The translations under genes were made by a program, and so were the position numbers. Below the pieces are notes generated by a model that was not told where the DNA came from, searched no databases, and saw only the letters and a list, made by a program, of their open reading frames with translations. Below, piece by piece: positions 1 through 5,296 of a DNA stretch of 5,596 bases (positions are counted from its first letter, which is position 1; every line of letters begins with the position of its first letter). The stretch covers positions 1-5,596 of the forward strand of contig DVJH01000086.1 in assembly GCA_018710795.1 (NCBI GenBank), given 5' to 3'. The stretch comes from Candidatus Galligastranaerophilus gallistercoris. Lineage in GTDB: Bacteria; Cyanobacteriota; Vampirovibrionia; Gastranaerophilales; Gastranaerophilaceae.

Positions 1-284
1 CCCGTTTTTAATTTTTCATTTATCGTATCCTCGGGACGTTTTGAAACATTACCTTTAACTTGAATAACGTATTCGGTTTTTAATTTCTGAAATGTTTCAT
101 ACACCTGGGGGTTAATCTGAGGATCCGCAACAACCTGAAAAAGCCCCGAGCGGTCTCTCATTTCAACAAATATAATTCCGCCCAAATCACGGATAGTTGA
201 AGCCCAGCCCGCAAGAACGGCTTGTGAACCTATATTTGCTTCGGATAAATCCGTACAATTTTGTTTTTTATATGCTAATTCCAT
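1..284 (-). CDS. aspS: Aspartyl-tRNA synthetase, N-terminal part (cut by window edge)
   Basis: AspRS charges tRNA-Asp with aspartate in the cytoplasm. Only the N-terminal anticodon-binding OB-fold is present (94 full codons); the class II catalytic core lies beyond base 1. Visible family marks are the strand GWASTIRDLGG (residues 26-36), IIFVEMRDRSGLFQVVADPQ (37-56), and the bacterial-type RPEDTINEKLKTG at the end. The DPQ-x-NP-x-x-Y segment resembles cyanobacterial AspRS as I remember it. Two in-frame ATGs exist, at 290 and 284. The Shine-Dalgarno AAAGGGA directly abuts the first but sits about 6 nt before the second, so the start at 284 (MELAYKK) is preferred; using 290 would add two residues (MK). 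The gene is divergent from metK and has its own promoter candidate at 317-345. Identity is secure; the start is fairly secure. Confidence 0.93.
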   Translation of the reverse strand, partial: MELAYKKQNCTDLSEANIGSQAVLAGWASTIRDLGGIIFVEMRDRSGLFQVVADPQINPQVYETFQKLKTEYVIQVKGNVSKRPEDTINEKLKT

Positions 285-297
285 TTTCATTCCCTTT

Positions 298-309
298 AAA
301 CAATTGTTT
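298..309. repeat. Perfect 12-bp palindrome at the aspS start region
   Basis: AAACAATTGTTT reads the same on both strands. It lies between the proposed aspS -10 and the aspS Shine-Dalgarno, where an operator would block transcription. It may equally be chance in AT-rich DNA, and no regulator family is recognised. Confidence 0.3.
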
Positions 310-316
310 CAGCTAA

Positions 317-345
317 ATTATAAAATAAAAATATAATTTTACCAA
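317..345 (-). promoter_or_regulatory. Sigma-70-type promoter for aspS
   Basis: Read on the minus strand, TTGGTA (345-340) and a perfect TATAAT (322-317) are separated by exactly 17 bp. Transcription would start near base 310, giving a leader of about 25 nt before the aspS start at 284. The predicted start point falls beside a perfect 12-bp palindrome, AAACAATTGTTT (298-309). The hexamers are seen directly; activity is inferred. The region is AT-rich, so chance TATAAT matches are possible, but the spacing and -35 match make this credible. Confidence 0.55.
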
Positions 346-366
346 ATAATATATTTGTAATAGAAT
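338..366 (+). promoter_or_regulatory. Sigma-70-type promoter for metK
   Basis: TTTACC (338-343) and TAGAAT (361-366) are spaced by 17 bp, with 4/6 and 5/6 matches to the consensus hexamers. Transcription would start around base 373, just before the structured leader, leaving a 5' UTR of about 60 nt. Its -35 hexamer overlaps that of the divergent aspS promoter (340-345), so the two polymerases could not bind together. Inferred from pattern only. Confidence 0.5.
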
Positions 367-375
367 GTCTAATTG

Positions 376-424
376 TACCGGGTTGGAATTAAAAACCTTA
401 CCGGTGGTTATATAAATTAAGGAG
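376..424 (+). promoter_or_regulatory. Candidate SD-sequestering pseudoknot in metK leader (possible SAM-responsive switch)
   Basis: Stem 1 pairs ACCGG (377-381) with CCGGU (401-405), extendable by a U376-G406 wobble. The loop of this hairpin ends in CCUUA (396-400), which is complementary to UAAGG (418-422), the core of the metK Shine-Dalgarno (AAGGAG, 419-424). The two stems abut with no base between 400 and 401, giving a classical coaxially stackable H-type pseudoknot with loops of 14 nt (382-395) and 12 nt (406-417). Alternative pairings GGUU (381-384) with AACC (394-397), or AACC with GGUU (406-409), would disrupt stem 2 and free the ribosome-binding site. SAM-II, SAM-III (SMK box) and SAM-V riboswitches are known to hide Shine-Dalgarno sequences of methionine/SAM genes. 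I cannot match this leader to any of their consensus sequences, so ligand and function are inference. Confidence 0.4.
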
Positions 425-432
425 AAAAAATT

Positions 433-1701
433 ATGCCACTTAAGAATTTTTTGTTTACTTCGGAATCGGTTACCGAAGGGCACCCCGACAAAGTATGCGA
501 CCAGATTTCAGACGCCATTCTTGACGTTTTTTTAACAAAAGACCCTCAAAGCAGAGTTGCGGCGGAAACAACGGCAACAACGGGAATGGTTCTTGTTTCG
601 GGGGAAATTTCATCAAATTGTTACGTTGATATTCCTTCGGTCGTAAGAGATACGATTAAAAGAATAGGATATAAAGGCGAAGAAGGCGGCGGTTTTGATT
701 ATAAAACTTGCGCCGTTTTAACCAGCATAGACGAACAGTCAACGGATATCGCAGGCGGCGTCAACAAAGCGCTTGAAACAAGAAATGACACAAGCGCAAC
801 TTCTGCAACGGAAACAGAAAACCTTGGCGCAGGCGATCAGGGGATAATGTTCGGATACGCCTGCAATGAAACGGAAGAATTAATGCCTCTTCCCATTTCT
901 CTTGCACATAAACTTGCATATAAATTATCGGAAGTAAGAAAAAATAAAACGGTCGGCTATTTAAGACCCGACGGTAAAACGCAGGTTACGGTCGAATACG
1001 TTGATAATAAACCGAAAAGAATTGATACAATCGTTATTTCAACCCAACATGACCCTGAAATCAATAACGAAACGGACAATAAAAAAATTCAGGAAATCAT
1101 CAAAAACGACATGATTAAATACGTCATAGACGAAGTATTTAAAAACGAAAAAATCAAACCCGATTCAACAACAAAATATTATATCAACCCGTCGGGAAGA
1201 TTTGTTATAGGCGGACCCTTAGGCGATGCGGGATTAACGGGAAGAAAAATTATCGTTGATACATACGGCGGTTACGCACGCCACGGCGGCGGCGCATTTT
1301 CCGGCAAAGACCCTACGAAAGTCGACCGTTCGGCAGCATATGCGGCAAGATGGGTTGCAAAAAATATCGTCGCAGCAGGGCTTGCTCAAAGATGCGAAAT
1401 CGAACTTGCTTATGCAATAGGTATGGCAGAACCCGTCAGCGTTCTTGTTGATACATTCGGAACAGGTGTAATCGATGATGAAAAATTGCAGGAAATCGTT
1501 AAAAATACATTCGATTTAAGACCTGCCGCCATTATTAAACAATTTGAATTAAGAGAACTGCCTTCAAAATTCGGCGGTAAATTCTATCAGAAATTAGCCG
1601 CATACGGACATATGGGAAGAGTTGATTTTTATGTTCCCTGGGAAGAAGTTCAAATGGCGGACAAATTAAAAGAGCTTGCAAAAGTTCAAGCGGCGGTTTA
1701 A
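433..1701 (+). CDS. metK: S-adenosylmethionine synthetase (methionine adenosyltransferase)
   Basis: MetK makes S-adenosylmethionine from methionine and ATP in the cytoplasm, releasing phosphate and diphosphate; it supplies methyl groups, polyamine synthesis and radical-SAM enzymes. The 422-residue protein has all signatures in order: FTSESVTEGHPDK (8-20, with the catalytic histidine at 17), the Glu of AAETTATTG (45, position of the K+ ligand), the flexible active-site loop (about 101-130), GAGDQGIMFGYA (132-143), the P-loop-like GGPLGDAGLTGRK (260-272), DTYGGYARHGGGAFSGKDP (276-294) and KVDRSAAYAARWVAKN (296-311). It is longer than E. coli MetK (about 384) because of additions near 115-130, 210-247 and 366-385, a pattern like cyanobacterial MetK. 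The start is set by AAGGAG (419-424) 8 nt upstream. It is monocistronic, with its own promoter, a structured leader and a terminator 17 nt after the stop. Confidence 0.98.
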   Translation: MPLKNFLFTSESVTEGHPDKVCDQISDAILDVFLTKDPQSRVAAETTATTGMVLVSGEISSNCYVDIPSVVRDTIKRIGYKGEEGGGFDYKTCAVLTSIDEQSTDIAGGVNKALETRNDTSATSATETENLGAGDQGIMFGYACNETEELMPLPISLAHKLAYKLSEVRKNKTVGYLRPDGKTQVTVEYVDNKPKRIDTIVISTQHDPEINNETDNKKIQEIIKNDMIKYVIDEVFKNEKIKPDSTTKYYINPSGRFVIGGPLGDAGLTGRKIIVDTYGGYARHGGGAFSGKDPTKVDRSAAYAARWVAKNIVAAGLAQRCEIELAYAIGMAEPVSVLVDTFGTGVIDDEKLQEIVKNTFDLRPAAIIKQFELRELPSKFGGKFYQKLAAYGHMGRVDFYVPWEEVQMADKLKELAKVQAAV

Positions 1702-1717
1702 AAATAATCGATGATAA

Positions 1718-1755
1718 AAAAGACCCTTAAAATTTTTAAGGGTCTTTTAATTTTT
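1718..1755. terminator. Strong intrinsic terminator, bidirectional, between metK and the minus-strand genes
   Basis: The stem GACCCTTAAA (1722-1731) pairs perfectly with TTTAAGGGTC (1735-1744) around a 3-nt loop, and is extended by flanking AAAA/TTTT. On the plus strand it is followed by TTTT-AA-TTTTT; on the minus strand the A-run at 1716-1721 reads as a T-tract. It therefore fits termination of metK and of the converging minus-strand transcript that ends with the 45-aa ORF, whose stop is only a few bases away (1754-1756). Confidence 0.92.
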
Positions 1756-1891
1756 ATACGTTTCTTTTTTTAAAAATATCGGGGCGGTTTGAATTAGAGA
1801 GAACAATCTCTCTGTATTCATTTTTATCAATATTTACACCCATATTTTTTATATCAATTTTAAATTTTTTCTTCTTCTTTTTATTTTCCAT
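1754..1891 (-). CDS. Small basic protein, 45 aa, unrecognised
   Basis: An ATG at 1891 opens a 45-codon frame closed by TAA at 1756-1754. The protein starts MENKKKKKKFKIDIKNMGVN, then runs through IDKNEYREIVLSNSNRPDIF to KKRNV, so it is strongly basic at its N-terminus with a mixed C-terminal part. There is no signal peptide or membrane segment. It begins 8 nt after the stop of the 194-aa gene in another frame. It has no good Shine-Dalgarno of its own (only GGA inside the upstream gene's last codons), so translation would depend on coupling. Its stop lies directly before a bidirectional terminator, which suits the last gene of a transcript. A nucleic-acid-binding role is conceivable from the Lys run but not supported. 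It may be a chance ORF. Confidence 0.45.
   Translation of the reverse strand: MENKKKKKKFKIDIKNMGVNIDKNEYREIVLSNSNRPDIFKKRNV
1791..1819. repeat. Hairpin-forming inverted repeat inside the 45-aa ORF
   Basis: AGAGAGA (1796-1802) and TCTCTCT (1807-1813) form a perfect 7-bp stem with a 4-nt loop. Outer arms GAAT (1791-1794) and ATTC (1816-1819) add four more pairs across a small internal bulge. On the plus strand TTTTT follows (1821-1825), so it could act as a back-up terminator for metK read-through. On the minus strand no T-run follows. Confidence 0.4.
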
Positions 1892-1899
1892 AAGAAAAA

Positions 1900-2484
1900 T
1901 TAATCCAATATTAAAGAATAAACGTCGAATAAAACGGACAATTTCTTTTTATCAATGGCTTCATCTATTTTTGATTTAATTTCAGACATTTTATTTTCAT
2001 CAAGTGATTTTATATTTGACGGAAGAACAATCTCATCCGTGGTTTTTAATTTTGTAAAACCGCCGTTAAGTTTTAAAAATTCAATATAGGTTTTTAAAAC
2101 GTTTATAAACCTTTCGTCTTTTTCATATCTTTTATTTATATAATATTTTGCGTCTTTATCCAGATTGGTTTCAATAAAATCAATCAGATACAACGGCTCT
2201 TCAATTGAATTTTCTTCGTTATATTCCGTATCAAGACACGGATTATTTATTACGTTTGCATTTTTTATGTTTTTAATATAGCTTGCCCACAAAAGGCACC
2301 CCAGATAAAAAGAAACATTTTGAAGTATCATGTCTTTAATTTTGGGGAAAATCATCGAAAACTGGAATTTTTTCTGCTTGAGAGGCATCGGCGTCGAAAC
2401 AAATGCGCCGTACATTAATTCGATACTGTCGGAAACGCCCGACATACAGCTTGAATATCCGGGATCAAACAAAACGGTCTGCAT
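1900..2484 (-). CDS. Unrecognised 194-aa protein
   Basis: No family is recognised. The frame is open from ATG 2499 (199 aa), but that ATG has no Shine-Dalgarno. The ATG at 2484 has GGGGA about 8 nt upstream, so the 194-aa form starting MQTVLFDPGYSSCMSGVSDS is preferred. The N-terminal third is the most compact-looking part, with small and aromatic residues (FDPGYSSCMSG, ELMYGAFVSTPMPL). Residues 51-70 (including MILQNVSFYLGCLLWASYIK) are hydrophobic with spaced charges, more like a buried or amphipathic helix than a clear membrane span. The C-terminal half is charged and probably helical (DENKMSEIKSKIDEAIDKKK near the end). There are three cysteines and no signal peptide. It lies 60 nt downstream of the secreted-protein gene and 8 nt upstream of the 45-aa ORF on the same strand, so co-transcription is plausible. 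Confidence 0.75.
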   Translation of the reverse strand: MQTVLFDPGYSSCMSGVSDSIELMYGAFVSTPMPLKQKKFQFSMIFPKIKDMILQNVSFYLGCLLWASYIKNIKNANVINNPCLDTEYNEENSIEEPLYLIDFIETNLDKDAKYYINKRYEKDERFINVLKTYIEFLKLNGGFTKLKTTDEIVLPSNIKSLDENKMSEIKSKIDEAIDKKKLSVLFDVYSLILD

Positions 2485-2544
2485 TAACAAATTCCCCATT
2501 TAAGGTGTCTTATAAAACGAATTTAACCGAAAAATAAAGTTTTA

Positions 2545-3291
2545 TCAATAATTAAACATTGAATTAGCTTTATTTTGTATTGAATTTGTTCTCAGGTCGT
2601 CAATATCGCAGTTTAAATATAATAAATCGTTTAAAACTCTGTCAAGTTCTTCGTTTGTATAATTGGAGAAAAACGAAGCCATTGTCGTGCACATCTGTTT
2701 ATTGGTTGCGGTTTTATTGGCTAAGATTGCCGCATATTTTGATTTAAGATATTGTCTTTCTTCATCGTCCTTTTGTGCCTGAGTTTTTGCTTTCGTCTGT
2801 TTTTGAGCGGTTTGGGCGCTATTGTTTGAATTTGAATTGTTATTTGGCGAAGAACCGTTTTGATAAACATTATATGTGGTATTATTGTTTACGGTCGTAC
2901 TGTAATCATCCGATGCGCCGTATCTGCCCCAGCTGTACGTGCCGTACCAGTATCCCGACGGATAAACGGGATAGGGTCTGTTGCCCCCGGGATTTGTGGG
3001 TTTTGTCGGAGGGTTATTATTATCATCGTCGGTGCCGGTTGAGGGCTTTTGACCGGACGTTGCGTTTTTGTTACCGAAATATTGTTTTTGCAGGGAACCT
3101 TGATTGTATTTTATGCCCTGCTGGACACCCAGAATGGAATTTTGCTGAACGGCTTTTCTTGTGGTAAGCGGAGTTGCAACGGGTTTTTGCCCGACCGGAG
3201 TAGGACCCGCCACCGCCTCATCCGCAGCATATGAAGGCAGAATAAATACTAAAGATAAAACTATTCCCGACAACAATGCTTTTATATTCAT
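2545..3291 (-). CDS. Predicted secreted low-complexity protein, 248 aa
   Basis: The N-terminus is a clear type I signal peptide: MNIK, hydrophobic core ALLSGIVLSLVFILP, then SYA-A with likely cleavage after residue 22. The mature protein is modular. It has a Pro/Gln/Lys-rich linker (23-80), a Thr/Asp/Asn/Pro/Gly-rich stretch (81-104), an aromatic Tyr/Trp/Gly block (105-125, with YPSGYWYGTYSWGRYG), an Asn/Ser-rich tract (about 131-158), a charged segment (161-185), and a probably helical C-terminal domain with two cysteines (201 and 228) that could form a disulfide outside the cytoplasm. No anchor, LPXTG or lipobox is visible. The ATG at 3291 is chosen because the signal peptide begins there; longer in-frame starts would only read the antisense of the U32 gene. 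No Shine-Dalgarno precedes it. Function unknown; an envelope or surface role is inference from the export signal. Confidence 0.82.
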   Translation of the reverse strand: MNIKALLSGIVLSLVFILPSYAADEAVAGPTPVGQKPVATPLTTRKAVQQNSILGVQQGIKYNQGSLQKQYFGNKNATSGQKPSTGTDDDNNNPPTKPTNPGGNRPYPVYPSGYWYGTYSWGRYGASDDYSTTVNNNTTYNVYQNGSSPNNNSNSNNSAQTAQKQTKAKTQAQKDDEERQYLKSKYAAILANKTATNKQMCTTMASFFSNYTNEELDRVLNDLLYLNCDIDDLRTNSIQNKANSMFNY

Positions 3292-3329
3292 AGTAAAGAT
3301 TATACACGTTTTTATTATAAAATTAAAGA
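3292..3329. promoter_or_regulatory. 38-bp divergent promoter region with back-to-back -10 elements
   Basis: On the minus strand TATAAT occurs twice (3319-3314 and 3304-3299). The nearer copy ends 7 nt before the ATG at 3291, which would give a leaderless mRNA for the secreted protein. On the plus strand TATAAA (3316-3321) ends 8 nt before the U32 ATG at 3330, again implying little or no leader. The -35 partners are weak (minus: TTTAAT at 3327-3322, 17 bp from the nearer -10; plus: none convincing). Neither gene has a Shine-Dalgarno. Promoter activity is inferred. Confidence 0.4.
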
Positions 3330-5117
3330 ATGCAGAAAAAAAATCATATAAAAGTTGAACTTTTGGCGCCCGCACAAAACATAGAATGTGCAAAATCCGC
3401 AATAATATACGGTGCCGATGCGGTTTATATCGGTGCATATTCTTTCGGCGCAAGAAAAAACGCTTCAAATAATCTTGATGATATTAAAGAATTAATTGAT
3501 TTTGCCCATAAATATAATGTTAAAATATACGTTACGGTAAATACCATTCTTGATGACAGGGAACTTATCGAAGCGGAAAAATTAATTCAAAAATTATATG
3601 AAATTAAAACAGATGCAATTATTATTCAGGATATGGGGCTTTTAGAGCTTGATTTGCCGCCGATTGAACTTCATGCAAGCACGCAGTGCAATATAAGAAC
3701 TTTAGAAAAAGTAAAATTCTTTGAAAATATAGGAATAAAAAGAGCAATTCTTGCAAGAGAATTATCTTTGGAACAGATAAGAAAAATAAAACAAAATACG
3801 GATATTGAACTTGAATGTTTTATCCACGGGGCATTATGCGTTTCATATTCGGGCAATTGCTATATGAGCTCTTTTATAGGCGGAAGGTCCGCAAACAGGG
3901 GCGAATGTGCACAAGCTTGCAGAAAAAAATATTCGCTTGCGGATAAAAACGGAAATTATATTTTAAAAGACAAATATTTACTGAGCCTTAAAGATTTATG
4001 CCTTAAAGATTATATAGAGCAAATGATTAAAGCGGGCGTTACGTCTTTTAAAATTGAAGGAAGATTGAAAGATGAAAATTATGTAAAAAATACGGTTTTA
4101 TTTTACAGAAAAATATTGGATAAATTTGCACCGAAAACTTCCGACGGAGAAATTACGGAGGATTTTAAACCGGATATAAATAAAACATTCAACAGAGGAT
4201 ACACGACTTATTTTATAAAAGGATACGACGATAATATCTTTAACTTTGATACACCGAAATCAACGGGAGAATTTTTGGGCGTCATAAATAAAGTTTTAAA
4301 AAACGGTTTTAGCATAAACACAAATAAAAAAATATCAAACGGCGACGGGCTTTGTTTTTTTATTGAAGGCGGATTAAAGGGATGTTATGTAAATAAAGTT
4401 GAAAACGACATAATTTATCCCAACATTATGCCGAAAAATTTAAAAACGGGAGATAAAATATACAGAAATTCAGACACGGAATTTGAAAAAACGGTTAAAA
4501 ATTCAAAAACAAAAAGACTTATAAAAACAAACCTTGTTATTAACGATAAAGAAATTATTTTAAATGACGGGATTTATTTTGTTCAAATTCCTTATCAATT
4601 CGATGAAATTGCGCAAAATAAAGAAAAAATGATTGAAAACATTAAAACCTCATTTAAAAAAACGGGAGATTCAATTTTTTATGTTGATGAAATTCAAATA
4701 ATAACGGATAAAATTCCTTTCTTAAAAATTTCTTATATGAACGAATTAAGAAGAGAGCTTTTTAAACTTTTGGAATTTGAGCGTATTAAAAATTATAAGA
4801 CAAATCATTTTAATAAAACGGTTTGTGCAAAATATGAAGATGTATATAAAGATTACAGGCTCAATATTCATAACAAAAAATCGGAAGAATTTTATAAAAA
4901 ATGCGGCGTAGAAGACATTGAATATTCTCTTGAAAAAACAAGGGATTTTAAAAATAAAGAACTAATGAGAACCAAACACTGCTTAAGGCGCGCTTTAAAT
5001 ATGTGTCTTAAAAAGGGAGCTGAAAATAAAGAATTATTTTTAATTGATGAAAAAAACAAAAAATATCCCCTTAAATTTGACTGCAAAAATTGCGAAATGG
5101 CAATTATTGCACAATAA
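3330..5117 (+). CDS. Peptidase U32-family protein (RlhA/TrhP-like)
   Basis: U32 proteins were named after a collagenase, but characterised members act with Fe-S clusters in RNA hydroxylation (RlhA on 23S rRNA C2501, TrhP on tRNA U34) or anaerobic ubiquinone synthesis (UbiU/UbiV). This 595-residue protein opens with VELLAPAQN (9-17) and YGADAVYIGAYSFGARK (27-43), the usual TIM-barrel start. The U32 signature spans ECFIHGALCVSYSGNCYMSS (162-181). Cysteines 170, 177, 193 and 197 form the likely 4Fe-4S set, followed by KIEGRLK (231-237). After a variable middle region, the C-terminus has a second set, Cys551, 559, 585 and 588 (RTKHCLRRALNMC, FDCKNCEM), typical of long U32 proteins. The length is near RlhA-type members (about 650). 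An in-frame TAA at 3324-3326 makes ATG 3330 the first possible start, and no real Shine-Dalgarno precedes it. The family is secure; the exact substrate is not. Confidence 0.9.
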   Translation: MQKKNHIKVELLAPAQNIECAKSAIIYGADAVYIGAYSFGARKNASNNLDDIKELIDFAHKYNVKIYVTVNTILDDRELIEAEKLIQKLYEIKTDAIIIQDMGLLELDLPPIELHASTQCNIRTLEKVKFFENIGIKRAILARELSLEQIRKIKQNTDIELECFIHGALCVSYSGNCYMSSFIGGRSANRGECAQACRKKYSLADKNGNYILKDKYLLSLKDLCLKDYIEQMIKAGVTSFKIEGRLKDENYVKNTVLFYRKILDKFAPKTSDGEITEDFKPDINKTFNRGYTTYFIKGYDDNIFNFDTPKSTGEFLGVINKVLKNGFSINTNKKISNGDGLCFFIEGGLKGCYVNKVENDIIYPNIMPKNLKTGDKIYRNSDTEFEKTVKNSKTKRLIKTNLVINDKEIILNDGIYFVQIPYQFDEIAQNKEKMIENIKTSFKKTGDSIFYVDEIQIITDKIPFLKISYMNELRRELFKLLEFERIKNYKTNHFNKTVCAKYEDVYKDYRLNIHNKKSEEFYKKCGVEDIEYSLEKTRDFKNKELMRTKHCLRRALNMCLKKGAENKELFLIDEKNKKYPLKFDCKNCEMAIIAQ

Positions 5118-5171
5118 TATATACTCTCTTTTTATTTATTAAAAATTATTTTTCAATATATTAGCGGTTTT

Positions 5172-5200
5172 CAGACATTTTATTAACATAATTGTATACT
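5172..5200 (+). promoter_or_regulatory. Promoter candidate for the repeat-protein gene
   Basis: CAGACA (5172-5177) and TATACT (5195-5200) are 17 bp apart, matching 4/6 and 5/6 of the sigma-70 hexamers. The start would be near 5207, giving a leader of about 90 nt with AAGGAG (5283-5288) 8 nt before the ATG. The rest of the 179-bp spacer (5118-5296) is very AT-rich. I see no convincing terminator for the U32 gene in it, so read-through from upstream is possible. Confidence 0.42.
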
Positions 5201-5242
5201 TTTGTAACAAAAGAAAGACATGTTGAAATTATAAAAAGTATA
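5195..5242. repeat. Nested inverted repeats over the proposed start site
   Basis: CTTTTGT (5199-5205) and ACAAAAG (5207-5213) form a perfect palindrome about a single central A, lying exactly on the predicted transcription start. TATACTTTT (5195-5203) also has a perfect 9-nt complement, AAAAGTATA (5234-5242). The two pairings share CTTTT and exclude each other. This could be an operator or an RNA/DNA switch; AT-rich composition lowers confidence. Confidence 0.35.
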
Positions 5243-5296
5243 TCGTTTTTATATATTTGTAGAGATAAAAGCAGACACTAAAAAGGAGTAGCAGTT

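Noticed and set aside
376..424. Assigning the metK leader to a named class (SAM-II, SAM-III/SMK, SAM-V, SAM-VI)
   Set aside because: Topology and position fit, but the conserved nucleotides of those classes as I remember them do not line up, so only a structural candidate is claimed.
2485..2499. ATG 2499 as start of the 194-aa gene
   Set aside because: No Shine-Dalgarno lies upstream (sequence is ACACCTTAA), whereas ATG 2484 has GGGGA at suitable distance. The longer form cannot be fully excluded.
2512..2545. ATAAAAC/GTTTTAT inverted repeat between the 248-aa and 194-aa genes as a terminator
   Set aside because: It has a 7-bp AT-rich stem with a 20-nt loop and no T-tract in the minus direction, so it is unlikely to stop transcription.
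2775..3234. Plus-strand open frames opposite the secreted-protein gene (including 2775-3167, 2860-3042 and 3049-3234)
   Set aside because: They have no Shine-Dalgarno, an odd Cys/Arg-rich composition, and lie wholly antisense to a gene with a clear signal peptide. They come from codon bias on the other strand.
3292..3468. 59-residue N-terminal extension of the secreted protein up to ATG 3468
   Set aside because: It would overlap the conserved start of the U32 gene on the opposite strand and bury the signal peptide inside the chain.
3671..3856. Minus-strand frame inside the U32 gene (and a similar one at 4892-5086)
   Set aside because: They are antisense to conserved U32 motifs, with no ribosome-binding site and no recognisable product.
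5138..5153. AAAAAT-T-ATTTTT inverted repeat after the U32 gene as a terminator
   Set aside because: The stem is entirely A/T and lacks a stable GC part. Such sequences are expected by chance in this spacer.
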